Assembly (NCBI GenBank): GCA_947650285.1
Contig: CANTFL010001450.1
Span: forward strand, 62,001 to 126,000
Direction of reading: 5' to 3'
DNA: 64,000 bases
Origin: Hyaloperonospora brassicae
Lineage: Eukaryota > Oomycota > Peronosporomycetes > Peronosporales > Peronosporaceae
Made by a program: the position numbers and the translations under genes. The notes beneath the pieces are model-generated. The model ran no database searches. It was not told the origin of the DNA and saw only the letters and a program-made list of their open reading frames with translations. This document shows positions 47,881 through 58,057 of this stretch, piece after piece (positions within the stretch are counted from its first letter, which is position 1; each line of letters begins with the position of its first letter).

Positions 47881-50800
47881 TTACACGAGCCGCGAGAAGA
47901 ACGCGTCCTGGCGGAAGCTCTGCAGCAGCTCGCTGGTACTGAACAGCAGCTTGATCAGGTGTTTCCGGAGCTCTGCTTCTGCTATGAGACCCTCTTTGCC
48001 CAACGTATCCAGCGCCGTCCGGAAGTCGCGCTCGGCTAACGGCTTGAACACTCCAGCGTCCTTGCTCACTTCACAGTAGCACGCGTACAACTCATTCACA
48101 CCAAACAGTGGTGTCGCCTCGCTCCCTTCCGCAGCGGCCCGATTAGCTGTCACAATGAGCAGTCGAGTCGACGCAAACAGAATCATCTGCAAGTTGCGTG
48201 GTAGCGACCGAATCGCCGAGGTACTCTTGGACTCGAGAGCGTGCTTGATAATACGCAGCATGTCCGTGAGCGGCAGTGGCCGTCCATGCTCATTGTCGCC
48301 CGACGATTTGTCCGAGTTTTCCTTGCCCCCTTCGTCTAGCTTGTGTTGCAGGACGCGACGGCAGGTGTCGACGGCTAGTCTTATATCGCCGGTCGTTGAT
48401 GCGATCTTGCGAGCCAAGAAAGAGATACCGTGAGAACTTACGAGCTTGGAAGCCGCCGTTTGTCCGCCAAGACGATCGACGAGGATCTGCTCGATGACCT
48501 GGTGTTTGTACGGCTCAAAGACGACGACTCGCGGGGAGCAGTCTGGCAGCCGTTGCTTCAGCATCGGTAGGTGTCGCTCTGTGAAGTCGACCTGGTTGGC
48601 AATTCCAACGAGGATGAAGCTGTGTGAAGTCCGGTGGGCGAGCTCGAACAGCCGGCACAGATCGAGTTCGATTCCGTTGTTGTTCAGGAGCGTGTCGATC
48701 TCGTCCAGGATCAGGATCCTGATGCAAAAGAGCAAAACAATGTGCCGTCAGCCTCGACAAAAGCATCGCGCTTGTCAATGGCGAATAACCAATAACGCAC
48801 ATCGTTTTGGACGTCTTTAGTCTGCGAGTCGTGGCGCGCTCGATGGCCTCAAAAGCCTGACTTCCGTGTGAAAACGATTTCTTCGTCAGAGCTTCCGCGA
48901 GCTTACAAAACAGTGCGGACGAGTTGACAAGTGTCATTGCGTTGACGTGGCACCAGACAGGCTTCGTGTTCGCTTGCTCAGGACAGCATTCCTATGGAGA
49001 CAAAATGCGTGGCAAAGTTAGTAAAGTGGTCATGCATACGAGAGCCAGCACGCAGAATTACCCAGTAAAGATCATTGATATCCGACTGAACCGACTTCAG
49101 CAAAGCAGTCTTGCCGCATCCGGGTGCTCCAGAAATGTATAGACTGGTGTGATCTTTTCCGTCAAAGCTGCTTCGGAAGAACTCGCAGATTTCACCGAAC
49201 TCCTTCTCACGGTACCGAAAGTTTGTTGGGATGTACGCTGATGTTAGCTTCTGAACTGCGCTTAACGTCATATCTTGAGGACCGACGCTTTTCGCAGGTT
49301 CCGTCGCGGCCTTTTTGCTAGCGCTTATCAAACGCGTTTTCTTCGTTGCTACATCTGACGTAGGCGTGAAGCTGTTCGAGAGATTTCGTAATGGCTGGCG
49401 CCCGTGTACATCCTTCTGGCCATCTTTGCCTTTCAATCCCGCAGCGTCAGGGGAGATGGTCTTGTCAATCTCTTTGTCATCGTCAACAGTAGCATCAATG
49501 ACAGCCGCTCGCCTGCCGTCAATTGGAGTACAAAACAATGAAGCATTCTTGTGTCTCTTGCCTTCTTGCCGAACAGCAGGCGTGCTTGCTTCGCGCTTGC
49601 GCTTTTGCATAGGAGTTGTCGCCTCGTCATCGCTATCGATCAGGTCTTCGTCGCTCGAGTCCATGGCTGCTTCAGCTCGAACACGCACTGCCGTTTTGTC
49701 CCAAAGTCCGCTAGTTTGCAAGTACTCCACCAGTAGGTCTTTGCTCTGGAAGAAGTCGACTCCCGCTGTGCCGTCCCTTATGGTGGCACAGTGAGGTTTG
49801 AAGTAGTCGTACTCAATTTTGCCCGGTAAGTAATGCCAGCCATCTTCGGACAAGACTCGCCAGATCTCGCCGAACTTGACCTCGGCAAGAGTTGTCTGAG
49901 TTGTCATTCCCCTCGCTGTTGACTTCGAGCGACTACCTCGGAACTGGCTTGACGATTTAGCATAGCCAACGTCGCGTCGCGCTAGAGTCTTCTTCGGCTG
50001 CGGCTTGGGTTTAGCCAGTCGTGGATGGACCAAAGCTTTCACAGACTGCGTGTGATCTAGCGTGTTGCCGTCACCGCCGATACCCTCTTCACTGTCAAGT
50101 ACGTATTGCTCATAATGATCTTCTTCGAGCTTCGTGCGAACACGGTCATAAAGTCCGCTACTATAAGCATACGCTTCTAGCTCCTCGCGACCACGAAAAA
50201 AGTCCTTGTTGGGCTCGAGACAACTCTTGTCTGTCGTCTTACAGTGGGGTTGATAGTACAACCACTGCAGACTTCCAGCTTTCCAGTACCATCCGCGGTT
50301 CTTCAGCTCCTTCTCCAGCTTACCAAAGGACATCTCGAAGGAAGGGATCGATTTGGTCGGGTTTTTGTCCTTCGGTGCGCTTTTGACGGCTTTGACTTGC
50401 TTACCTGTCGTCTTTGCGACTGCCGTTGAAGGCTGCCCCCTTCTCGCACCTTTCTTCGACTTCGGCACACACTTTTTACGCACTGCTTTTGTCACGGAGA
50501 AGCCATCGTCCAGCTCTCGGTGGTTCTTTTTCCCGTTTGCGTCAACACACTCCTCGTTGGCATCACAATCTTCATCACTCGGCTCCTCCTCGTTCTCGAG
50601 TGGATGCACTTCGCTTTCGACATCGAATTCGTCAGCACCGGACTCTGTGACGGACTTCTCTATCGTTTCGACTGGGTCGTCACACTCGGACTCAACAAGT
50701 CCAGACTCTTCCAAGTACTTTGCCACTGCTTGAGTCTTGGTGCGAAAGATCGTCACATTCGGTACCCACTGGTCAAACGGCGTGTCTGCCTTCTTATACA

Positions 50801-51692
50801 ACGTCGCGGTGGTCGTCGACATGCTTTCCCAGCCGCTTGCCGCTGCCATGGGCCACAGAAACTCCGTCAACTCGAAACTGTCGTCCTTCGCGTATATACC
50901 CGTTGCTCGGACCCATTCACTCAAGTACTTCGCGCAGGCTTTTTCCAGTGAGTCAAACAAATTGACGTTTGGCACGACGTCAAAGAAACTCGTGCCGGGC
51001 ATTTTATACAGCACGTGTCCGTCTTGCTGTACCATCGTCTCCCATCCTGCCACGAGCATCTGCTGCCAGCACTTGGCCACGATCGTCTTCATCGTCGGCA
51101 GCTCAAGCAGCTCGGCAACACTCTTTGTCTTGTGCTTTGTCTGCTGCGTCAGTAGCTTCTGCTTGTTCCTCTCGTCGACAGCCGTCCCAACAGCTTCGTC
51201 CTCCTTTGTCTCGCCCTTGTTGGTCCTTGTCAGCAGCGCTACAAAGAGCTCTCTCGCTTCTTCATCGTTGCGTACGTCCTGTGCATACACCTGCGCCTCT
51301 TGACACGCCCGCACAAAGCACGCGTTGTGCGGTGCACGGGCTGCATAACCCACAGGTGCTGGGCACTGGTCCCCTTGCGCGCTGTCGTCCGCCGACGGCG
51401 TCCAGTCGTCGAGCATGAGGTCGTCTTTGTGAACCACACAGAGCTGCAGGGGCGGCGCCGCGCCCGCCGCGACCACGCGACACGCACGGGGACCGACGCC
51501 AAAGAAGTAGATCACGCGGTCTTCGGCGTCCAGCGCGGGCTTCGCGTTGCGCAGCGCCAACACGTCGTGCGTGTGCGAGACAGCGTCCGAGTAGCTCTGG
51601 TACACGCAGGCGGGCCAGGAGACCGGCAGTAGCGGCAGCTTGACCCAGTGCAGCGCGCCCACGAGGGGTTTTCCGGCGTTTAGCGCTGTCAT
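47881..51692 (-). CDS. CDC6: Cdc6/Orc1-family AAA+ replication factor with PWWP-like and four repeated modules, 1,219 aa, three exons
   Basis: Exons are 51,692-49,062, 48,991-48,801 and 48,718-47,881, all in phase, with introns of 70 and 82 bases. The AAA+ domain starts near residue 815: Walker A is SGAPGCGKTALL (about 854-865), Walker B ILILDEIDTLL lies in exon 3, and sensor 1 is FILVGIANQVDFTERHLPML. Sensor 2 is ASTTGDIRLAVDTCRR, and a winged-helix end follows (SLPRNLQMILFASTRLL). This fits Cdc6, which loads MCM helicase on origins, better than Orc1. The N-terminal 800 residues are unusual: a PWWP-like segment (10-97; HWVKLPLLPVSWPACVY), then modules A (198-267), B (275-333), C (455-520) and D (606-668). 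Modules C and D share FG-x-L-GW-x-G-DYF-P-H-FF-SGL. CDK-type sites (TPMQKRKR) lie between D and the AAA+ domain. The ATG at 51,692 is the first in frame. Confidence 0.88.
48719..48800 (-). other. Intron 2 of the Cdc6-like gene
   Basis: The GTGCGT donor and GCATCAG acceptor join in phase 2 just before the Walker B motif, giving KTM-ILILDEID. Confidence 0.75.
48992..49061 (-). other. Intron 1 of the Cdc6-like gene
   Basis: The GTAATT donor after DLYW and the CTCCATAG acceptor are in phase 0. The joined protein continues ECCPEQANTKPVWCHVNAM, as expected between Walker A and B in this family. Confidence 0.8.
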
Positions 51693-51990
51693 AGGGCACA
51701 ATCACAAGGAGAAACGAGACACACACACACACACACTCTCTCTTCCCTCTGTTGACGTTGTCGTCTGTTGATCGCGCGTTGGATGCGGAAGTGCCGACTG
51801 GGGCAACGGGTGGCGCGCAATCGTACTTAGTGGGGACACTCAGGGATTGCTGGAATCGCGCCAGGCGGTACGATACCGCGAGGATGTACCGGTAGCGATC
51901 GAGCGCGAGGTTTCGGGGAGTGCGCGCCACGGAAAAATACCGGTTTCACGCCATACCGATCGACGTGCATCACGTGGTTGGGTTGACAGG
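51693..51990. promoter_or_regulatory. Bidirectional promoter region between the Cdc6-like gene and its partner
   Basis: The two start codons face away from each other with 298 bases between them. The stretch contains a CA repeat at 51,720-51,736. It is the only possible promoter space for both genes, so shared, probably cell-cycle-linked, control is an inference. No TATA box or clear initiator was identified. Confidence 0.45.
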
Positions 51991-53751
51991 ATGGACGCGA
52001 TGGATTCACTGCAGACGAACGCCTTTAAAGGCGACAAGGACTGGCCTTTTACTGAGCGTGGTGACGCGCGGGATGTGCTGCATCAAGGGGATCAGGGAGA
52101 GGAGCGCGAGGTGCACGATAGCTCTCGTCACAGCAGCGTGAACGGCGACGCAGACCAAGATATGGACTGTTCGAATACGCAAGTGCTGTTGCCAGAGTGT
52201 ATGAACGATACAACAAAAGCGGGGAAAGTGGAGGAGCTACTAGTGAGCTCATTGACATTTCAGTCGCCTATGGAAGAGCGTGCATCGGCTGCCAAGACTC
52301 CAATGAAGAGGGGTACATCTCCTGTGAAGAAGGCTCCTGTACCTCTTGACGAAGCTCATGCATCTTCCGTCAAGGATCATGTCTCTACAGTGGAAACTAG
52401 CTCGTCGCTGGATCTGAAACAGTCTTCGGAGAAGGCTCAAGCATCTGCGGGTTCGTGCTTGTCGGCAGAAAAGACGTTACAATCTCCTGTCACCAGCTCT
52501 GCCTCTGCTGCTGGTAGATTGGAACGAGAAAAAGACGGGATAGAGGCGATCGACGACAACGTTGCTGAAGAGTATCGTGCCGAGGGTGCCGAAGGAAAGT
52601 TTACGAAAGTGTTTCCGGCTGTGGCTAAGCTGGTCGAGGCAGGCGGCTGGCAGATTGCTCAGGGTCAAAACACATTGTTCTGTGCGATGCCAGGCGTCCA
52701 GTTTTTCAACTTTAAGCCGAACATTAACGTGTTTGACTCGAAAGTAAAGGCATGCTGGAAGTTCATACAAGTTGCAGGCGAGAAAGAGCTGGACACGGAG
52801 GACAACGAGCTTTGGGAGCTGCTCTGGCCAGTTGCGGAAAAAGAGTTCGGATGGTTTACGATGATGTGTGGTGCGGAGACATGGTTCGTCAAACCGAATA
52901 CCGAGTTCGAGAACTTTCGGCCAAACGAGACGATCTTCCAGACAAAGAAGCGTGCGGTGCTCAAGTGTCTGGACTTGGAGGTGGGTGACATTGACCTGGG
53001 CGATTCTTCCGAGGGCCATCAGGTCGTTGCCTTTGCTCCACGTAAGACGCAGCCGAGACCTGGTCCCAAAAGTGTCAAGACGTCACTATTCAAGACCCCC
53101 TCACCAGGGGTAAAGGGCTTGAAGAAGGCTGTTTTGAGCTCAGACTCAAGTACCACGTTCATCACTCCTGCGAAGCACGTGTCACCTGGTTCAGCTCTCG
53201 CCAAACGCAAACTTTCGTCCTCCGTTTCTCACGTGAGTTCGAAGAGCTCGACATCGAACAAAAGAGCGAAAACGGGCGGCAGTGCAAGTACAAAGAAAGC
53301 GAAAACAAAGCGGAAAGCCAAGTCTACACCACACACGGGTCTGGACGCCGTCAAGCGAGACGAATTCAATTTCACGCCTCCTGCGTTTAGGTGCACTTTT
53401 GGAATTGTGTACGCAAAGCTTCAGGATGAGGGTTGGTACCACCGCAGTGGGACATTCGAGTATGATTACTTTTCGCCAACCTACACGGACGCGACAAAGG
53501 AGATAAAGGTCAATTACTTTCAGTCGCAAGCAGACCTCGAGGAGTTTCTCAAGATGAGTGGCACGTGGAAGCGTATCGAAAACGAACTTCGAGAAGAGCA
53601 CGAGACGGCGGTGGAAGAAGAGCGTGAGAGAGCTCTGGACCGACACCATCAGCGGCTGGAGCAACAGGCAGCTCGGAAGCGAAACTTGGCATTGCATGGA
53701 GCTCCTACCTGCTGTGGCGAAGGCAAAGAAATCGTCCAAGAAAGCAGCTAG
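51991..53751 (+). CDS. Module-repeat protein homologous to the N terminus of the Cdc6-like protein, 586 aa to first stop
   Basis: This protein carries modules A (203-262), B (273-330) and C (466-535) in the same order as the Cdc6-like protein across the shared promoter. Aligned pieces are A: MPGVQFFNFKPNINVFDS against MPGTSFFDVVPNVNLFDS; B: PNTEFENFRPNETIFQTK against ADTPFDQWVPNVTIFRTK; C: DEGWYHRSGTFEYDYFSP. It has no AAA+ domain. The N-terminal 200 residues are disordered and contain CDK-type sites (TPMKR, SPVKK). A long basic Ser/Lys region between B and C (400-450, 470-495) suggests nuclear, DNA-associated function. The start is the ATG at 51,991; the frame is open upstream only from non-ATG codons. 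The frame stops at 53,751, but module D continues in the +1 frame (next entry), so this is probably one gene of about 760 residues with a frameshift. The biochemical function is unknown. Confidence 0.75.
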   Translation: MDAMDSLQTNAFKGDKDWPFTERGDARDVLHQGDQGEEREVHDSSRHSSVNGDADQDMDCSNTQVLLPECMNDTTKAGKVEELLVSSLTFQSPMEERASAAKTPMKRGTSPVKKAPVPLDEAHASSVKDHVSTVETSSSLDLKQSSEKAQASAGSCLSAEKTLQSPVTSSASAAGRLEREKDGIEAIDDNVAEEYRAEGAEGKFTKVFPAVAKLVEAGGWQIAQGQNTLFCAMPGVQFFNFKPNINVFDSKVKACWKFIQVAGEKELDTEDNELWELLWPVAEKEFGWFTMMCGAETWFVKPNTEFENFRPNETIFQTKKRAVLKCLDLEVGDIDLGDSSEGHQVVAFAPRKTQPRPGPKSVKTSLFKTPSPGVKGLKKAVLSSDSSTTFITPAKHVSPGSALAKRKLSSSVSHVSSKSSTSNKRAKTGGSASTKKAKTKRKAKSTPHTGLDAVKRDEFNFTPPAFRCTFGIVYAKLQDEGWYHRSGTFEYDYFSPTYTDATKEIKVNYFQSQADLEEFLKMSGTWKRIENELREEHETAVEEERERALDRHHQRLEQQAARKRNLALHGAPTCCGEGKEIVQESS

Positions 53752-54265
53752 CAAAAAGGACAGTACTTCGCTTGTGTCTCGGAGTCTGTACCAAGCCGAA
53801 GTAGAGGCTGCCCGGGCTATGGAAGCGGAGGAGGCAAGGTTGGCGAAGATGCCGAAGTTAAAGTTCGGTACTGTTGTGCAGAAGCTGGTCAAACGCGGCT
53901 GGTTTTATCGTCCAGGACGTTTTGAGTACGACTACTTTACGCCAGGTGCCAATCCGAAGACCGCGGTGGCCGGCGAAGATCGGTTTGAGAGTGCCTCAGC
54001 GCTAGAGGTTTATCTGAAGACGACCGGGATTTGGGAAAAGATTGCAGAGGAGGTGGCGCATGAGGAGCGTGCTGAACAGGACAACGAGCGTTCCAGCATT
54101 GATTCGCAGGACCGGCCAACGTCGACTGGCAAACTCGAGTCCCCTCTTCCGGCATCAGCGCAGTCACCAAAGAAAGCACTAAACGACGGTGCGCAGAAAG
54201 AGGACGTAAAGGCCATTACGAACGACATTTGGGCCAATTCGCACGAGTTTGATTTCAACGAGTGA
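53696..54265 (+). CDS. Continuation of the module-repeat protein (module D) in the +1 frame, 189 aa
   Basis: From MELLPAVAKAKKSSKK onward the plus strand reads a basic linker and then module D (LKFGTVVQKLVKRGWFYRPG, FEYDYFTPG, LEVYLKTTGIWEKI), which aligns with module D of the Cdc6-like protein. It ends SHEFDFNE at 54,265. The upstream frame overlaps by 56 bases and no GT-AG pair between about 53,590 and 53,740 restores the frame. A one-base assembly error, a true frameshift allele, programmed frameshifting, or a separate short gene starting at the ATG at 53,696 all remain possible. The first two seem most likely, given the conserved A-B-C-D order. Confidence 0.65.
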   Translation: MELLPAVAKAKKSSKKAASKKDSTSLVSRSLYQAEVEAARAMEAEEARLAKMPKLKFGTVVQKLVKRGWFYRPGRFEYDYFTPGANPKTAVAGEDRFESASALEVYLKTTGIWEKIAEEVAHEERAEQDNERSSIDSQDRPTSTGKLESPLPASAQSPKKALNDGAQKEDVKAITNDIWANSHEFDFNE

Positions 54266-54438
54266 AACTTCTGCGACGTTGTCCGAGCTAGACCAAACCG
54301 GCTGATGTGCTCGATGCGTGGAAATAATCGCCAATAAAGCCAGACATAGATTCGAGTTTACGGACGATAGCAAAGGGGGGAACGAGACAAGGAACGCATC
54401 GTTGCGAGCGACATTCATGGCGGAGTCATGTGAACGCA

Positions 54439-55115
54439 CTACAAGACTCCCTTAAGCGACGCACCGGCGCGGCGGTTGATGTTCTGGCGCTCCGCCTCGA
54501 TGCGATTGATGTTTTGCTTGAGCTCCTGTACACGAATGCGTGTGAGTCAACATCACGCTCTTTCCTAGAAACCATCAACAATCTCTTGTGCTCTCCTACT
54601 GCAATGTCCTCAGCCGTGGCATCTTTTGTTGGCGTTGCGGTCAGGTTCGACATGTCTGCATCTGCCATCTAACGCAGCCACAGTCAGCTCGACGCCTCTC
54701 TTCCTCCATCTCTCGCTCTCCATTCCACAAACACAATACAACGCATCACAGCAGCGTCACTGCGAGGCGTACCCTGGAGCTCAGGCGATTGAGCATCTCG
54801 ACGATTCGGTCCTTGTCCGCTACAACAGTCAAAGCCCCACCATTGCAGTCAGCAAATAACGACAGCACCACAGTAAATCGTACGCCTCCTCGAGTCTGGA
54901 CTCACAATAGGCGTCCATCGTGTCGTACGGGTTCTGGTCCGACTGGTTTTCGCTGCCCAAGACGACAATAAGCAACTAATGAGTCCCACACGTCCCTGAC
55001 GAGCACCTCATTACCGCAGCACTGGAGTCCATTGCACTCACATCTTTTCAAACACCGAGTCCATGAGCTTCTTGAGCTTGTGGATATCGTCCTGCATCTG
55101 CATGATCTGCTCCAT
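54439..55115 (-). CDS. Small coiled-coil protein, 84 aa, four exons
   Basis: Exons are 55,115-55,042, 54,952-54,906, 54,819-54,773 and 54,525-54,439 (74 + 47 + 47 + 87 bases). Donors are GTGAGT, GTGAGT and GTACGC; acceptors are GGCAG, TTGTAG and TACAG. All phases match and the frame closes at TAG, giving a strongly helical, charged protein. It starts MEQIMQMQDDIHKLKKLMDS, has a short loop with NPYDTMDAY, and ends RIEAERQNINRRAGASLKGV. The consistent splicing across three introns argues that it is real, although no exon is long. Size and heptad pattern recall small subunits of coiled-coil complexes (Mediator, BLOC/BORC or kinetochore type), but I cannot assign a family. It diverges from LEO1 with 154 bases between start codons. 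Confidence 0.68.
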
Positions 55116-55269
55116 AGCCGCGACCCAACCGCGTGATGGACAAGAAGACAGTTGGCGTCGGACAGACCCAAGCTCGCTCAGGTGTGTGTACCACGCATCG
55201 GGTACAACATGGTACCGTGTACCACTCGCACGACGGCCCTCGCTCCGATTGTTTCGCAGGCGAGCGGCG
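55116..55269. promoter_or_regulatory. Bidirectional promoter region between the coiled-coil gene and LEO1
   Basis: Only 154 bases separate the divergent start codons. The stretch has a GTACAACATGGTACCGTGTACC near-palindrome around 55,202-55,223 but no recognised core promoter element. Confidence 0.4.
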
Positions 55270-56772
55270 ATGGCGTCGTCTCCGGAAGCTCCGTCAGGCA
55301 GCAGCAGCAGCAGCAGCGAAGACGAGTTTGACCTGGGCGGGTCTTCGCTCAAGTCCAGTGGAGAGGCTCCGGCGAGCGGTAAGTCGGCTGACGCGGCTGA
55401 GCGCGTCAGCGACGACAGGAACGAGGAGAAGCAGGAGGCGGATAATGACAAGAGAGAGGGTGATGACAGGAGAGGGGTGCAGCCGGCAGCCAAGAAAGAG
55501 GCGGTCTTGAGCGAGAAGGACAAGGAGATGGAAGATTTGTTTGGCTCGGACTATGACTCGGGCGAAGAAGAGTTTAAAGCGTCGTACGTGCGCAGCACCG
55601 TGTGCCGGCTTGAAAGACGTTGTTGGAGTACTAAGCTGTATTGATTATGACTATCTAGAGGTGTCAAGGAATCGCCCGCTCGGGAAGGAGCACGCAGCAA
55701 TGAAGACCTGTTTCGCGATGATGTAGGGGACCGCAGCGCTTCGGGAGGGGGTGATGGTGACAGTGGCTACTCGGACAGCATTTGGCTGCCCCGGATTCCC
55801 AAGGCTTCCAAGACAGCCAAGTACTTTATCAGCAAAATGCCCAACATCTTGCGTCTCGTTCCTGAGCCGTATACGAAGGAAGCTATTCGGGTTGATATGG
55901 ACAATCCGTCCGACGAGATGTTGTACCGCAACTACGTGCGCTGGCGGTACAAGCGCGACCCGACGACAGGTCGCGTCCTGCTGGATGAGACGACAAAAAG
56001 GCCGCTACGGGAATCCAACGCCAAGTTGGTGCAGTGGGAGGACGGCACGTTCTCTATGTTTGTGGGCAAAGAAGCACTGACGTTGTCTCGTCAGAAGCTC
56101 GCCAACTCGTTTTTGTTTGTGAATGAGATGGCGAGCGATAGTCCGCACTTCCAGGATAATGACGACGTGGTGCCGGGACAGGAGAGTGTGTTGGAGTGTC
56201 ACGCACGACTAAGGGAGAAGTTTACGATTCGTCCGATGACTACTGCCAGCAAGTCACACCAGAGCCTCACCATGTCCATGCGCGCCAAACATAATAAGAG
56301 TGTGCAGAAAATGAAGGAGTACATCTCCGAGTTGGACGGCGAGCGCGAGCAGGAACAGCGCGTGAAGATCACGGACGAGAAGCTGAGGTTGCAAAATCGC
56401 AAGAAGGCACGCCAGGGCTACGAGTTTGACCGCGAACGCTCCTCACGCATGGATGTGCAGTTCCTGGAGGAAGGCTACGATGCCATGGATTATGAAGATG
56501 ATGAGCACGTGGGTGCTATCAAGGAACAATACGGGAAGCGGAAGAGCCCGGCTGCTCAGCGAAAGAATGGCGCTCGTCGTCCTGTGCCCGGTGGTGGCTT
56601 TGACGAGTACCGCAGCAGCCAGCGCCAGCGCGAGCGTGAGCGTGACGGTGATCGATCAGAGAGCGACAACGATGCTGGTATGGACGAAGGCGAGGACGAG
56701 GATGACGAAGAAGAGATGGTCATCCGCAGCCACAAGAAGCGACGCACAGTGGATGAAGAAGACTCGGAGTAA
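55270..56772 (+). CDS. LEO1: PAF1 complex subunit LEO1, 475 aa, one intron
   Basis: Exon 1 (55,270-55,583) encodes a Ser- and acid-rich start (SSSSSSEDEFDLGG, MEDLFGSDYDSGEEEF). The 75-base intron (GTACGT to ATCTAG) joins in phase 2 to exon 2 (55,659-56,772). The LEO1 core follows: PNILRLVPEPY, NYVRWRYKRDPTTGRV, ESNAKLVQWEDGTFSMFVGK, then LREKFTIRPMTTAS and SLTMSMRAKH. A basic coiled region and an acidic C-terminal tail (DEGEDEDDEEE, SHKKRRTVDEED) complete the usual LEO1 layout. LEO1 works in the nucleus with PAF1, CTR9 and CDC73 on elongating RNA polymerase II and helps histone modification. The intron frame contains a stop, so unspliced reading would truncate the protein. It converges on the REXO1-like gene 1.3 kb away. 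Confidence 0.92.
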
Positions 56773-58057
56773 GCTGGAAGCTGCACAGCGGCCAGAACAA
56801 TCATGTCTTTCACCTATCGCTGTGCTTTCGCTACTCGCGCGGCTGCGACATTGATTCGGCGGTGTCTTGCTGCACACGGCACGTGATTGATTATTGCTCG
56901 CAGGTTTTTGTAAACACAAGCAATAGAACTCGACAGCTGGAATTCTGACAACAATACAAGGCATCAATTGAGAGTGTTACGTCCATTTTGCTCGACCGGT
57001 TGTGCTAATGCTTGCACCGTTTTTTCGTATTCTGGACCCTCTGTCCTGCCGCTCTTGTGAGCTTCGGACGATCGACGAAGTGATGATTTTGATCGTCACA
57101 TCTATGCAGCAGACCTCTCGAAGCCGTGCACTCCGACATTCTCACCATCTTCATCAGCGACACCCGACACTCGAGTCCAGCTTTTGTCATCTGTAGCATC
57201 CGCAACTGAATAAGTGGGCAGAGAATTGCACAACACTCAAACCCTTCGTTGATCCTGCCACTGATGTTGTTCCATGTGATACTTGCATGATATGATTCGC
57301 GTGCTGACCTAGGAGTCAACAAGCACAGACGTCCCCGATACAGCTTCCTGATGATGCTCTCGACTATCTGTGGCTGCCTCACAGTCCAGTCGCGACTAGC
57401 CTTCTTTGCACGCCCGCACTGAACAGCTCATGCAATTCAGGTCTTTATTTGCCGTCATCTAGACCGTCGGTTGTGTCATGTGACGTCAACAATGTCAACC
57501 GCTGCCCCAACCAATCACAGTATGCCCAACAGAAACCATGAAATGCTAAGCTTCCGACCTCGCGTCTTTCATTGACTTCATGTTTGTCTCCCGCAGCGGC
57601 GCAGTTTTTCGTGACGATTCTTGCTCAACTATCAGCAGAGGTATCATGCATACGGCACTGGACGGACCTTCGAGGCAATAACATCGACCAACACATCGTC
57701 GTCAAGCAGCAGCAGCTGTGATCCATCGCCTTGACTGTATCTCATTGTCCACCATAAAGTCCTCCATTCTGCAAATCGCCACTTCTCGCCATGGATGTCG
57801 ACACCTTCGAATATATACCACCTCCACGCAGTGCGATGCCCGGTCAGACTGTTCACCATGACCTCTCTCGTACACAATGACAAGACAGTCGTCATTTGTG
57901 CCGTCTACGCTAAGGCCACATCCACCATATCGCGTCGAACTCACTCATATTGCCCACTATCGCGCCGATCGTGTATCTGCCTTATTGCCAGCCTTCACTC
58001 ATGACTCATACATGGCCATAGCCCCACTCATCTATTTCAGATGGACTTTATTTCCAT
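56773..58057. other. Convergent intergenic region, nothing recognised
   Basis: No frame longer than 125 codons is present, and those seen on both strands overlap each other without domain signal. Confidence 0.5.

Noticed and set aside
55038..55523. 161-codon minus-strand frame over the start of LEO1
   Set aside because: Most of it is antisense to the Ser/acid-rich start of LEO1. Only its last part (from MEQIMQMQDD) is real, as exon 1 of the small coiled-coil gene.
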